Shown piece by piece: positions 32,548-42,562 of a stretch of 64,000 bases of DNA; positions within the stretch are counted from its first letter, which is position 1; each line of letters opens with the position of its first letter. The notes under the pieces are model-generated. The model was not told where the DNA came from and made no database searches. It saw only the letters and a list, made by a program, of their open reading frames with translations. The position numbers were made by a program, and so were the translations under genes. The stretch spans positions 255,474-319,473 of the forward strand of contig CAVYYX010000011.1 of assembly GCA_963772825.1 (NCBI GenBank), written 5' to 3'. This stretch comes from Desertimonas sp963772825. Lineage in GTDB: Bacteria > Actinomycetota > Acidimicrobiia > Acidimicrobiales > Ilumatobacteraceae.

Positions 32548-34330
32548 GTGACGACCGAACCCGAACCGTCCGACGAGTTGACGATGCCCACCTTGGCGAA
32601 ACTCGCCGCCGATCGCTACGGCGAGGCGACAGCGGCGCGCTTCCTCGACGATGGTGCATGGCGCGAGCTGACGTACAACGAGCTGTGGGACCGGGTCCGC
32701 GACCTCGCCTGCGGGCTCGTCGAGCTCGGCGTCGGCGTGGGCGACCGAGTGGCGATTCTGGCCAACACCCGGCTCGAGTTCACCGTGGCCGACCTCGCCG
32801 CGAGCACGGCTGGAGCAGTCGTCGTTCCGGTGTACTCCTCGAATTCACCCGACGAATGCGAGTGGGTGCTCGGCGACTCGGGGGCCAAGGTCGTCATCTG
32901 CGAGAACGCTGCACAGGTCGCCAAGATCGACATCGTGCGTGGGGGATTGCCGGGGTTGGAGCATCTCGTCGTGATCGACGCGATGGCCGCCGGCGCCCAG
33001 ACGGTTGACGAGGTCTCCGCGCTCGGCCGTCGACGCGGCGGTGACGTGCTCGACGAGCGTTGTCGCCAGGTTGCTGCCGACGACGCCTGCTTGATCATCT
33101 ACACATCGGGTACGACGGGGCGTCCCAAGGGGGTGGTGCTGACGAACCGGGCGTTCGCTGCGGCCCGGCGCACCGGTGTCGACGTCAACCTGTTCGGCGC
33201 CGGCGACCTCGTCTACCTGTACCTGCCGCTCGCTCACGTGTTCGCCCAGCTCGTCCAGGCGATGGCGTTCGAGATCGGCGCGCCGATCGCCTACTGGGGT
33301 GGTGACGCCGACACGGATCGTCACCGAGCTGGGGGAGGTGCAGCCCGACGTGTTGCCGTCGGTGCCGCGCATCTTCGAGAAGGTCTACGCCTCGGCGATG
33401 GCGATGATCCCGCCCGGGGGTGAGGCCGAGGTTGCCGCGGCGATCGAGCTCGGCAACCGCGTTCGCGATGCACGACTTGCCGGCGACGACGTGCCGGCGG
33501 ACGACGCGGCGGCGTTCGAGCGCGTCGACGCCGAGCTGTTTCCGCTGGTCCGCGGCATCTTCGGGGGCAAGATCAGCCTGGCGATCTCCGGCGCGGCCCC
33601 GATCGCCCCGGAGATCCTGCGCTTCTTCTACGCCTGCGGGGTCCCGGTGATGGAGGGCTGGGGGATGACCGAGACGACTGCCTTGGGAACCGTCAACCTC
33701 CCGGAAGCGCATCGCTTCGGCAGCATCGGGCGGCCGACCGGGGCGGCCGACATTCGCATCGCGGACGATGGCGAGATCGAGATCTGCGGCGACTTTCTAC
33801 TTCGCGAGTACTGGAACAATCCCGAGGCGACGGCCGATGCGTTCACCGCTGACGGCTACTTCAAGACGGGGGACCTCGGCTCGATCGACGACGATGGGTT
33901 CGTGTGGATCACCGGCCGCAAGAAGGACATCATCATCACCGCCGGTGGCAAGAACCTCACGCCGGCCAACCTGGAGGGCGACCTGCGCCGGTCGCGCTGG
34001 ATCTCGCAGGTCGTGATGTTCGGCGATCGCAAGCCCTACCCCGTGGCAATCGTCACCCTCGATACCGAGGTCGTTGTGCCGTGGGCCCAGGCGAACGGTC
34101 ACCCGTGCGATCTGGCGTCGCTCGCCGCCAACGAGGAGTTGCTGGCGATGATCCAGGCCGAGCTCGACGCGGCGAACGCCAACTACGCCCGGGTCGAGCA
34201 GATCAAGCGCTTCAAAGTGCTCGACCGCGACTTCACGATCGACTCCGGAGAGCTAACTCCGTCGCTCAAGCTCAAGCGCAATGTCGTGTATGTCAACCTC
34301 GCCGCAGAGTTCGAGCGGCTGTACGCCTGA
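32548..34330 (+). pseudogene. Long-chain acyl-CoA synthetase (AMP-forming), single-base frameshift
   Basis: A complete AMP-ligase is spread over two frames. The first (from GTG 32548, or 32512) carries LTYNELWDRV, the P-loop YTSGTTGRPKGVVLTN and LPLAHVFAQ. The second holds PDVLPSVPRIFEKVYASAM, the adenylation motif MEGWGMTETTALGTVN, YFKTGDLGSID and ITGRKKDIIITAGGKN. The join is at 33313: deleting one A restores GGDADRIVTELGEVQ without losing a residue. Either a sequence error or a recent inactivation. The enzyme would activate fatty acids as CoA thioesters. About 594 residues after correction, a normal family length. Confidence 0.88.
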
Positions 34331-34453
34331 CGGTCGGTCGCCGCGGACTACGTTGCAACCCTGTTGCAGATGGCCGAACCGCCACCGGTGGGCACGCCCG
34401 GCGATCTAGGGTCGCGATCTATCCCAGCCACGGCTCCGGGGAGGCAACACTCG

Positions 34454-35760
34454 ATGACCAAGATCGCGGCGACTCGGCGACGCGCCCTAGTTGCTGTCGC
34501 AACGCTCGCTGTCACGATCGGGACGGTCGCCGAGCCGGCTGCCGCCCAGCAGGTTCGACCTGCCAACGTGTTCGACGTGTCGCCGTCCTTGGCGATCGAA
34601 GCGGCGCGGACCCGCCTGCGCTTGTTCGTCGAGGCCAACCCCGAAGCGGTCGACGGCAGCACCGTGGCCAACCAACCCGAGTGCCCGCTGATCTCCGTCG
34701 AGTCGTTCAGCGGTCTCGCCAACGTGGTCGCCGCGGAGAGCGGCGCCGATCTGCAGCTGCAACTCGATCCGTGGCTCGGCCGGACGACGTCGGATCCCGA
34801 GCTGCGCCCCGACTCGGCGGCAGCTGGCGAGATCGCGGGGATTCCGATCGTGCGCTGCGACACGAGACGTCCCGACGACGGCCAGACGACCCGTCCGGCG
34901 ATGTTCGCCGTGAGCCTCACCGACGGGGTCACGTTCGGCGATGTCATCCGCCTCTACGCCCTCGAGGGCATCGTGGCCGCCCAACCGGCGGGCATCGGCG
35001 GTCAGCAGGTCGGGTCGTGCTTCGGCACCGACGACACGGCGACGTGCGTGGTGCTGTGGAGCTCGCGAAGTCTGGTTCTCGGGCTGACTCTCGAAGGGCC
35101 ACCGAGTGCCGTCAACAACGCCACTGCCGGCGCTCTGCTCACGTCCGCCGTCCCGACGGTCATCGACTCGCTGGCGGTCGTCACCCAGCCGGCGCCGACC
35201 TGTTCCGCGATGCGCTTGCCGCCGACACCGGGGTGACCCTGCTCGACGAGCCGCTGTGCGCCGACGGGTGGGCGTTCGGAACGACGGTCGAGTGCCCCCC
35301 ACCGACGACGACGTCGTCGTCCACCACGACGACATCGGCGACAGACTCCAGGTTCGCCAACGGTCTGCGATCTCCGCACATCGTCGGCATCGAGAACTGT
35401 CGAGCGCTCGATGTGTTCCACGTCGAGCCGGAGGGATGGGTGTACGACGGGTCGTTCGACATCTCGTGCACCGAGACGCTGGCGCGCCTCGGGATGACGG
35501 TGGTCACGGCGAGCGAGGTGGCCCCCGTGCCATGCGACGACGATGACCCGTCGCTGGCCACCGGATCGATCCGGCCCGGTCAGCAAGGGTCGCGGGTTGC
35601 CGCGCTGCAGGTCGCTCTCGTCAATCTCGGCTACGTGTTCCCGGTCGACGGGCGCTATGGGCCGTTGACCGAGGCGGCGGTCGTCGACTTCCAAGTGCGC
35701 AACGGGATCGACCCGATCGGCATCGCCGGTCCCAGGACACGGGCGACGCTGGGCATCTGA
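34454..35760 (+). pseudogene. Secreted peptidoglycan-binding-domain protein, single-base frameshift
   Basis: From ATG 34454 the product opens with a signal peptide (MTKIAATRRRALVAVATLAV, cleavage near AAAQQ) and an unrecognised Cys-containing domain up to about residue 245. Near 35190-35197 the frame changes (one base short): LAVVTQPAP continues as DLFRDALAADTGVTLLDE. A Ser/Thr linker (TTTSSSTTTTSATDS) and a C-terminal PG_binding_1 domain follow (LATGSIRPGQQGSRVAALQ, then GYVFPVDGRYGPLTEAAVVD). It is likely a cell-wall-bound exported protein. The next gene encodes a protein with a related N-terminal domain. Confidence 0.8.
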
Positions 35761-35762
35761 CG

Positions 35763-37579
35763 ATGGCCACAGGGGGTCGGCTGAGCCGCTGGAGAAGCGT
35801 TGTCGCGGCGACGGTAGCCGTGGGGGTGGTGGGTGCTGTCGGGTGGGCTGCGTCTCGTCCGGTGACCGCTCAGACGCCGTTTGATGTCGACCAGGCGCGC
35901 GCCGAGCTCGCCGACTACATCGCTGCCAACCCGCCGTTGCCGGCAGGTTCGGACGTCCCGTCCGACGGGACGCCGTGTCCGCTGGCGACCCCGGAGCAGG
36001 TCGCCGCCGCCGCCGGGAGCCTGCCGGTCTTGGTCGAGCCGTGGTACGCGTACACGGCGATCGACTCGCAGTTGCAGTCCGATGTGGGCGATCGCGTCGC
36101 GGTGGTGCGCTGCGTAGCGGCGACGCCGGCGCCCGACGAGGTGGGCGTGAGCTTGTTCGCCCTCGACATCGGGCCCTACGACGAGGTCGGGCTGGACTTC
36201 GACCGCGTCGTCCGGCGCTTCGGCGCCGGCCGTCCGACGTGGGTGGAGTTGCCACAGATCGGAGGCGACTTCGTCGGCGAGTGCCGCGTCGCCGGGCCGT
36301 CGACGCAGTGGTGCCTGTTGCTCTGGCATCGCGACGGACTGGTGATCGGCGCAGAGTTCACGTTGCCGTCGACGCTCTCCGCGGCGGATTTCGACGACGT
36401 GATGGTCGACCTGGTGACCTCGGTCGTCGGCACGCTGATCGACGGTCTGCCGACCACGACGACGACCTCGACGTCCACGACGTCCACGACGTCCACGACG
36501 TCCACGACGTCGACCACGTCGACCACGACCCCGGAGACGACGGAGCCGACGACGACGGAGCCGGAGACGACGGAGCCGGCGACGACGGAGCCCGAGACCA
36601 CCGAGCCGGCAACGACGGAGCCGTCGACCACGGAGCCTGAGACCACCGAGTCCACGACGACGTCCACCACCTCGACGACCACGACCACGACGACGACGTT
36701 GCCGCCACCACCACCGCCGACCACGACCACCACGACCACCACGACCTGCCGCCGACGACGACCTTGCCGCCGACCACGACCTTGCCGCCGACGACTACCT
36801 CTACGACGACCACGACCACGACGTTGCCGCCGACCACGACCTTGCCGCCGACGACCACGTCGACCACTACGACTAGCACGACCACGACGACGACGTTGCC
36901 GCCGACCACGACCTTGCCGCCGACGACCACGTCGACCACCACGACCAGCACGACCACCACGACGACGTTGCCGGCGACGACCACGACGGTTGCCCTGGCG
37001 TCCTTGTGGGACTTCATCGGAGACGATGACGACCTCGTGGCCTTCGCCGAAGCCGTCGAAGACGCCGATCTCGTCGCCTTGTTCGACGGCAGCGACCCAC
37101 CGGCAGAAGTGCTCGTCGGGGTCCTGCCGACACCGCCCTCACAGGAGGTGATCGACCTCATCAACGCCGAAGGTGTCACGGTGCTCGCACCGACGAATGC
37201 GGCGATCGCCGCCCTGCCGACGTGGAACGACATCGCTGCCGACCCCGCGGCGCTACAGCACTTCGTCCTCGCTCACGTCGTTCCCGGCCAGCTCGACGAG
37301 GAGGAGATCTTCGCCGCCGCCGAGGTGACGAGCCTCAGCGGTGACGTGCTGCTGATCGATTCGGCGACGCAGACGATCAACGGTGCCCATCTCGTCGTCA
37401 TCGACCAGCTCGCCACGAACGGCATCGCCCACACCGTCGACGCCGTCATCGTCGTGCCCCCGGTCACCCCGCCGACGACGGAAGCGACGACGACGGCCGC
37501 GCCCGCCCCGCCGCCCCTCGCCACAGAACCGCCGACAGAACCCGCGCCCCCACTCCCGTCACCCCCCGCCACCGCCTAA
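35763..37579 (+). pseudogene. Secreted Thr-rich fasciclin-domain protein, frameshift within tandem repeats
   Basis: Signal peptide (VVAATVAVGVVGAVGWAAS) and a Cys-containing N-domain similar to the preceding protein, then about 180 residues of Thr-rich linker (TTTSTSTTSTT, TEPETTEPATTEP, and repeated TTTTLPPTTTLPPTTTS). A fasciclin domain follows (LVALFDGSDPPAEVLVGVLP, VTVLAPTNAAIAALP, QTINGAHLVVIDQL) and a Pro-rich tail. At about 36746 the repeat unit ACC-TTG-CCG lacks one T, which shifts frame 3 to frame 2; restoring it rejoins the domains. Fasciclin domains mediate adhesion; the linker would span the cell wall. Confidence 0.8.
36475..36985 (+). repeat. Thr/Pro-coding low-complexity tandem repeat
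   Basis: Three repeat types follow one another: tandem 9-base units built on ACGACGTCC, then GAGCCGGAGACGACG-like units, then about 60-base units around TTGCCGCCGACCACGACC and GACGACCACGTCGACCAC. They encode the linker of the fasciclin protein and contain the frame change at about 36746. Confidence 0.8.
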
Positions 37580-37580
37580 C

Positions 37581-37647
37581 TCGTTGGAGTGTTTGCTGCC
37601 GATGGAGTGTCACGTGCTGCGTTTCTCGGCAGGTGACACTCCAACGA
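37581..37647. terminator. Hairpin after the fasciclin gene, built from GGAGTGT motifs
   Basis: TGGAGTGTCAC (37603-37613) pairs with GTGACACTCCA (37633-37643), and TCGTTGGAGTG (37581-37591) pairs with CACTCCAACGA (37637-37647), so two alternative stems are possible. It starts right after the fasciclin stop. TTGGAGTGTTTGCTGC at 37584-37599 also matches an inverted copy at 38696. Confidence 0.65.
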
Positions 37648-37719
37648 GCCTGACACCTCGTCCTTAGAGTCGACCGCACCGGCATCCCCCCGATCTGTCC
37701 GATCGTGGAAGGGAATCTC

Positions 37720-38667
37720 ATGAACGAGCTCACGCCGGCTGCTCTGGAGTGGTTGGCCAATCATCATGGCGCCATCACCACCGCCGTACTCCGTGACGCC
37801 GGAGTCGGGCGTTCGACGACCGATCGCCTCGTTCGAGCACACGTCTTGCGCATCGCCCACAAGGGTGTCTACGTGCTGGCGGCGACGAAGCCAAGCCTCG
37901 AGCAGCGCTGTGTGGTGCTCAGCGTGGCCCATCGAACCGGGTATGTCACCGGACCGACTGCGGGCGTTCTCTACGAGCTTCGGCGAATGCCGCGACGCTC
38001 GGCGCTGCACTTTGCATGCCGTCATGGAGTTCACCTGCCAATGCAGATCGGCGTCGCGTTCCGCCAGACGCGGGCCCTACGGCCGGGCGACCGCTGGACT
38101 CGACCGGACGGGATCATCCTCGCCACCGCACGCCGGCTCGCCTTCGACCTAGCGGTCGATCTCGCCCCGCTCGACCACGCGTCTGTCCTCCAGCAACTGC
38201 TCGATCGTCGGCTGGTCACCGTCGCCGAGCTCGTCGAAACCGGTCAGCGTCTCTGTCACCCTGCGCGCCCGGGGAGCACTCGATTCGAACAGAGCCTGCA
38301 TCGACTCGACCGCGGTGCGCCCGCGCAGTCCCATCCTGAGGTGCTCCTCGCCGAAGCACTGTGGGAACGGTCCGTGCCGGTCGAACGGCAGGCCAGAGTG
38401 GTCCACAGCGCAGGAGGCTCCGTGCACGTCGATCTTGCTGTAGCCGAGATCCAATGGGGAATCGAGCTCGATATCCACCCTGAGCACCGCAGCATCGAGG
38501 GCCACGGTGGCGATGCGCGCCGATATCGCAGCCTGCATCTCGTGGAGTGGCAGGTCGAGCCGGTCAGCGAGGCGGACCTCGTCGATCTCGCGACGCTCGC
38601 CGACGAGCTGACGGCGTTGTATCACGCCCGCCGTGGCCAGATCGCCGCCCGTCGGAGTGTTTCGTGA
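37720..38667 (+). CDS. AbiEi-antitoxin-like N-terminal domain plus DUF559 endonuclease-like protein
   Basis: 315 residues from ATG 37720, preceded by GGAAGGGA. Residues 1-60 form the winged-helix AbiEi-type N-domain (ALEWLANHHGAITTAVLRDA, RIAHKGVYVLA). The C-terminal 110 residues are DUF559/Vsr-like: VHVDLAVAEIQWGIELDIHP keeps an Asp, Glu-x-Asp pattern of the PD-(D/E)xK fold, and RRYRSLHLVEWQVEPV follows. These proteins are abundant in actinobacteria and their role is not settled; no AbiEii toxin gene is adjacent. The last codons contain another GGAGTGT motif. The gene is bracketed by 16-bp inverted repeats at 37584 and 38696. Confidence 0.85.
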   Translation: MNELTPAALEWLANHHGAITTAVLRDAGVGRSTTDRLVRAHVLRIAHKGVYVLAATKPSLEQRCVVLSVAHRTGYVTGPTAGVLYELRRMPRRSALHFACRHGVHLPMQIGVAFRQTRALRPGDRWTRPDGIILATARRLAFDLAVDLAPLDHASVLQQLLDRRLVTVAELVETGQRLCHPARPGSTRFEQSLHRLDRGAPAQSHPEVLLAEALWERSVPVERQARVVHSAGGSVHVDLAVAEIQWGIELDIHPEHRSIEGHGGDARRYRSLHLVEWQVEPVSEADLVDLATLADELTALYHARRGQIAARRSVS

Positions 38668-38695
38668 GGGGCGTGTCTGCAGCAGGCACTCCAAT

Positions 38696-38711
38696 GCAGC
38701 AAACACTCCAA
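38696..38711 (-). repeat. 16-bp inverted repeat partner of 37584-37599
   Basis: GCAGCAAACACTCCAA is the exact reverse complement of TTGGAGTGTTTGCTGC at 37584-37599. The two enclose the AbiEi/DUF559 gene (about 1.1 kb). A second partial motif, GGCACTCCAATGC, lies at 38685. Confidence 0.75.
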
Positions 38712-38720
38712 TCGACGGTG

Positions 38721-39866
38721 TTAGGGGTGGGCGTCGAAGGCGGTGAGGGGGTCGAGGAAGTCGACGCCGAGGAAGTCGGCGACGGGCTGGTTGGTCACGG
38801 CGCCGGCCACGGTGTTGACCCCGAACGCCATCGCCGGGTCGCGGCGGGCGGCGGCGGCGGGGCCGTACACGGCGACTTCTTGGAGGTAGGGGAGTGTGGC
38901 GTTGGTCAGGGCGTAGGTGCTCGTGTGCGGCACGGCGCCGGGCATGTTGCCGACCGCATAGTGGATCACGCCGTGGGCTTCGTACACCGGGTCGTCGTGC
39001 GTCGTCTCGCGGATCGTCTCGATGCATCCGCCCTGGTCGACGGCGACGTCGACGATGACCGCATCGCGCTTCATCCCGGCGACCATCTCGGTGTCGACGA
39101 CCACCGGCGCACGGCCACCGGCCACGAGCACGGCGCCGATGAGGAGGTCGGCATCGGCCACGCTGCGCTCGATCGCTCCACGGTTGGAGGCCAACGTCAT
39201 GATCCGCCCCCGGTGGATCTGGTCGACCCAGCGCAGGCGATCGAGGTTCTTGTCGATGAGCACGACCTCGGCCTCCATCCCGGCGGCAATCCACGCCGCG
39301 TTCCACCCGACATTGCCGGCCCCGAGGACGACGACCTTGGCCGGGCGCACCCCGGGAGCCCCGCCCATCAGCACGCCCCGCCCTCCGTTGTGGCGTTCGA
39401 GGAAGTGGGCGCCCATCTGCGGGGCGAGGCGCCCGGCGACCTCGCTCATCGGAGCCAGCAAGGGCAGCGCCCCGTTGGCGAGTTGCACCGTCTCGTAGGC
39501 CAGCGACGTCGTCTTCGCCGCCAGCAACGCCTTGGCGACCTCCGGGTACGCGGCGAGGTGCAGGTACGTGAACAGCGTCAGGTCCTCACGCAGAAACTCG
39601 AACTCCTCGGCCTTGGGCTCTTTGACCTTGACCACCATCTGCTGTGCCCAGGCGTCAGCAGCGGCCGGAACGATCGTCGCTCCCGCTCCGACGTAGTCGC
39701 TGTCGCCGATCGACGCGCCTGCGCCGGCGCCGGACTCGACGAACACGTCGATCCCGCTGCGCTCCAATTCGCGCACCCCGTCGGGCGTCATCGCCACCCG
39801 ATGTTCAGCGGTCTTGACCTCCTTGGGCACGCCAACGGTCCTGATTGCAGCACTGGAATCAGTCAT
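38721..39866 (-). CDS. ald: Alanine dehydrogenase
   Basis: 381 residues. PKEVKTAEHRVAMTPDGVRE (with the pyruvate-binding Arg), VVKVKEP with the substrate Lys, and TYLHLAAYPEVAKALL with the catalytic His are all in place. The NAD motif is VVLGAGNVGWNAAWIAAGM, and VDVAVDQGGCIETIRETTHD is the conserved late motif. It interconverts L-alanine with pyruvate and ammonia. The gene is divergent from the aminobutyraldehyde-type dehydrogenase gene, with 62 bases between starts. Confidence 0.96.
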   Translation of the reverse strand: MTDSSAAIRTVGVPKEVKTAEHRVAMTPDGVRELERSGIDVFVESGAGAGASIGDSDYVGAGATIVPAAADAWAQQMVVKVKEPKAEEFEFLREDLTLFTYLHLAAYPEVAKALLAAKTTSLAYETVQLANGALPLLAPMSEVAGRLAPQMGAHFLERHNGGRGVLMGGAPGVRPAKVVVLGAGNVGWNAAWIAAGMEAEVVLIDKNLDRLRWVDQIHRGRIMTLASNRGAIERSVADADLLIGAVLVAGGRAPVVVDTEMVAGMKRDAVIVDVAVDQGGCIETIRETTHDDPVYEAHGVIHYAVGNMPGAVPHTSTYALTNATLPYLQEVAVYGPAAAARRDPAMAFGVNTVAGAVTNQPVADFLGVDFLDPLTAFDAHP

Positions 39867-39928
39867 GGCGCGACATTACGCCCGGCGACGTAGGCACTGC
39901 GGCGGCCCGTACGTGCTACAACACCCCC

Positions 39929-41356
39929 ATGAAGGCCTTCTCCAACTTCGTCAACGGCAAGCCTGCCGAGGCGGCCGACGGCCGGACCCTCGACGTCGTC
40001 AACCCGGTGACCGGCGAGAAGTACGCCACCGCACCACTGTCCGGGCCGGCGGACGTCGACGCGGCGATGGCGGCGGCGGCCGAGGCGTTCCCGGAGTGGC
40101 GGGACACGACCCCCGCGCAACGCTCGCTCGCCCTGTTCCGCATCGCCGACGCCATCGAGGCACGCGCCGACGAACTGATCGCCGCCGAGGTCGAGAACAC
40201 CGGCAAGCCGATCGCTCTCACGGCATCGGAGGAGATGCCTCCGATGATCGATCAGATTCGCTTCTTCGCGGCCGCGGCGCGCCACCTCGAGGGCAAGAGC
40301 GCCGGCGAGTACATGTCGAACATGACCTCGTGGGTCCGTCGCGAGCCAGTCGGCGTGTGCGCCCAGGTCGCCCCGTGGAACTACCCGCTGATGATGGCCG
40401 TGTGGAAGTTCGCTCCGGCGATCGCCGCCGGCAACACGGTGGTCCTCAAGCCGAGCGACACGACCCCTGCGAGCACGACACTGCTCGCCGAGATCGTCGC
40501 CGAACACGTCCCGCCCGGCGTGCTCAACGTGATCTGCGGTGATCGCGACACGGGCCGGGCCATGGTGGCCCACGACGTGCCGGCGATGGTTTCGGTGACC
40601 GGCTCGGTGCGCGCCGGCAAGGAGGTCGCGGTCAGCGCGGCAGCCGATCTCAAGCGGGTGCACCTCGAGCTCGGCGGCAAGGCTCCGGTCGTCGTGTTCG
40701 ACGACGCCGACATCGCCGCTGCCGCCGAGGCGATCGCCATCGCCGGCTACTTCAACGCCGGCCAGGACTGCACCGCGGCGACGCGGGTCATCGCCGCGCC
40801 CGGTGCCTATGCCGACTTCGTCGACGCGGTCGCCGAGCAGGCCAAGGGAACGAAGACCGGGCTCCCCGACGACGAGGACGTGCTCTATGGCCCGCTCAAC
40901 AACCCGACGCAACTGGAGCGGGTCGGCGGTTTCCTGGAGCGCGTGCCCGATCACGCCCGGGTGCTCACCGGAGGTCATCGCCAGGGTGACACCGGATTCT
41001 TCTTCGAGCCCACGGTGGTCGCCGATCTGCGCCAGGACGACGACATGATCCAGAACGAGATCTTCGGCCCGGTCATCACGGTGCAGCAGTTCAGCGATGA
41101 GGACGAAGCGGTGGCCTGGGCCAACGGCGTCGAGTTCGGGCTGGCCTCGAGTGTGTGGACGAAGGACTTCGGGCGGGCGATGCGCATGTCCAAGCGGCTC
41201 GACTTCGGATGTGTGTGGATCAATACGCACATCCCGATCGTCGCCGAGATGCCCCACGGCGGCTTCAAGCACTCCGGCTACGGCAAGGACTTGTCGATGT
41301 ACGGCTTCGAGGACTACACGCGGATCAAGCACGTAATGGCCAACCTGGAGAGTTGA
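39929..41356 (+). CDS. Aldehyde dehydrogenase, probable gamma-aminobutyraldehyde dehydrogenase
   Basis: 475 residues from ATG 39929. ALDH motifs: QVAPWNYPLMMAVWKFAPAI, VTGSVRAGKEV, general base in HLELGGKAPVVVFDDADI, nucleophile in YFNAGQDCTAATRV, and EIFGPVITVQQF. The FNAGQDCTAA sequence and the tail GGFKHSGYGKDLSMYGFEDY fit the 4-aminobutyraldehyde group (PatD/YdcW). It lies 30 bases upstream of the potABCD polyamine transporter, supporting a role in putrescine breakdown to GABA. Neither the putrescine transaminase nor oxidase is in the window. Confidence 0.9.
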   Translation: MKAFSNFVNGKPAEAADGRTLDVVNPVTGEKYATAPLSGPADVDAAMAAAAEAFPEWRDTTPAQRSLALFRIADAIEARADELIAAEVENTGKPIALTASEEMPPMIDQIRFFAAAARHLEGKSAGEYMSNMTSWVRREPVGVCAQVAPWNYPLMMAVWKFAPAIAAGNTVVLKPSDTTPASTTLLAEIVAEHVPPGVLNVICGDRDTGRAMVAHDVPAMVSVTGSVRAGKEVAVSAAADLKRVHLELGGKAPVVVFDDADIAAAAEAIAIAGYFNAGQDCTAATRVIAAPGAYADFVDAVAEQAKGTKTGLPDDEDVLYGPLNNPTQLERVGGFLERVPDHARVLTGGHRQGDTGFFFEPTVVADLRQDDDMIQNEIFGPVITVQQFSDEDEAVAWANGVEFGLASSVWTKDFGRAMRMSKRLDFGCVWINTHIPIVAEMPHGGFKHSGYGKDLSMYGFEDYTRIKHVMANLES

Positions 41357-41386
41357 GATCTACGATCACGCTCAGGGGAGGGCTGC

Positions 41387-42550
41387 GTGGCTGACGGCGG
41401 CACGCCGACAACAGGATCTGACGAGGTCATCGTCCTCGACAACGTGCGCAAGCAGTTCGGCTCGTTCGTCGCCGTTCAGGGTGCCAACCTGAGCATTGCC
41501 CGCGGCGAGTTCTTCGCCATGCTCGGTCCGTCCGGCTGCGGCAAGACGACAACGCTGAAGATGATCGCCGGCTTCGAGCTGCCGACGTCCGGCCGTGTTC
41601 TCCTCGAAGGCGCCGACGTGAGTCGGGTGCCTCCGTACAAGCGCAACGTCAACACGGTGTTCCAGCAATACGCCCTGTTCCCGCACATGACCGTCGCCGA
41701 CAACGTCGCGTTCGGACCGCGTTCCAAGCGGGTGAGCCGCGGCGAGTGCGATCGGCGGGTCGCCGAGATGCTCGACGTCGTCCGTCTCGGCGGGTACGCC
41801 AAGCGCAAGCCGATGCATCTGTCCGGAGGGCAGCAACAGCGCGTCGCCCTCGCCCGCGCCCTCGTCAACTACCCCAGCGCCCTGCTGCTCGACGAGCCCC
41901 TGGCCGCCCTCGATCTCAAGCTCCGCGAGGCCATGCAGCTGGAGCTCAAGCGGATCCAGCGCGAGGTCGGGATCACGTTCGTGTTCGTGACCCACGACCA
42001 AGGCGAAGCCCTCACCTTGAGCGACCGCATCGCCGTGATGAGTGAGGGGTTCATCGAGCAGATCGGGACGCCCGAGGAGATCTACAACAGCCCGGCGTCG
42101 CTGTTCGTCGCCGGGTTCATCGGCTCGGCCAACCTGCTGCCCGGTACGGCCACCGGCGACGACGCCGACGACGTCGTCGTCGAGCTCGAGTGCGGCCCGA
42201 CGGTTCGCGCGACGCCGGGTCGGCACCCGGCCAAGGGCGACCCCGTCTCGGTAATGATTCGACCGGAGCGCCTGCAGGTCTCCGTCGACGCCGGATCGGA
42301 CGGACGTACCATCGAGGGGGTAATCCGCGAGATGATCTTCCAGGGCGCGTCCGCGAGACTGCAGCTGGAGCTGGCTGACGGCACCGAGATTGTCACGTAC
42401 GTCGATCCGGACGACAACCTTCCGTTCCTGCGCCCGGGCACGTCCGTGTACGCGACGTGGAACGCGGGCGCCGCCTTCCTCCTCGCCGGCTGGCCAACGC
42501 AGGCGGGTGCCAGCGACTCGGATGTCGACCAGATCGAAGCACACCTCTGA
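41387..42550 (+). CDS. potA: Spermidine/putrescine ABC transporter ATP-binding protein
   Basis: 387 residues from GTG 41387, with AGGGGAGG upstream. Walker A GPSGCGKTT, Q-loop VFQQYALFPHM, signature LSGGQQQRVALARAL, Walker B LLLDEPLAALD and the His-switch VFVTHDQGEAL are present. A C-terminal TOBE domain (PVSVMIRPERLQVSVDAGSD) is typical of PotA. It energises uptake through the PotB and PotC permeases downstream. The substrate is inferred from family and from the adjacent aminobutyraldehyde-type dehydrogenase. Confidence 0.93.
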   Translation: MADGGTPTTGSDEVIVLDNVRKQFGSFVAVQGANLSIARGEFFAMLGPSGCGKTTTLKMIAGFELPTSGRVLLEGADVSRVPPYKRNVNTVFQQYALFPHMTVADNVAFGPRSKRVSRGECDRRVAEMLDVVRLGGYAKRKPMHLSGGQQQRVALARALVNYPSALLLDEPLAALDLKLREAMQLELKRIQREVGITFVFVTHDQGEALTLSDRIAVMSEGFIEQIGTPEEIYNSPASLFVAGFIGSANLLPGTATGDDADDVVVELECGPTVRATPGRHPAKGDPVSVMIRPERLQVSVDAGSDGRTIEGVIREMIFQGASARLQLELADGTEIVTYVDPDDNLPFLRPGTSVYATWNAGAAFLLAGWPTQAGASDSDVDQIEAHL

Positions 42551-42562
42551 AAGGAACCACTC

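Noticed and set aside
36475..36985. Possible CRISPR-like array of repeated units
   Set aside because: The units vary in length, have no unique spacers, keep codon phase and encode Thr/Pro linker sequence; it is a coding tandem repeat.
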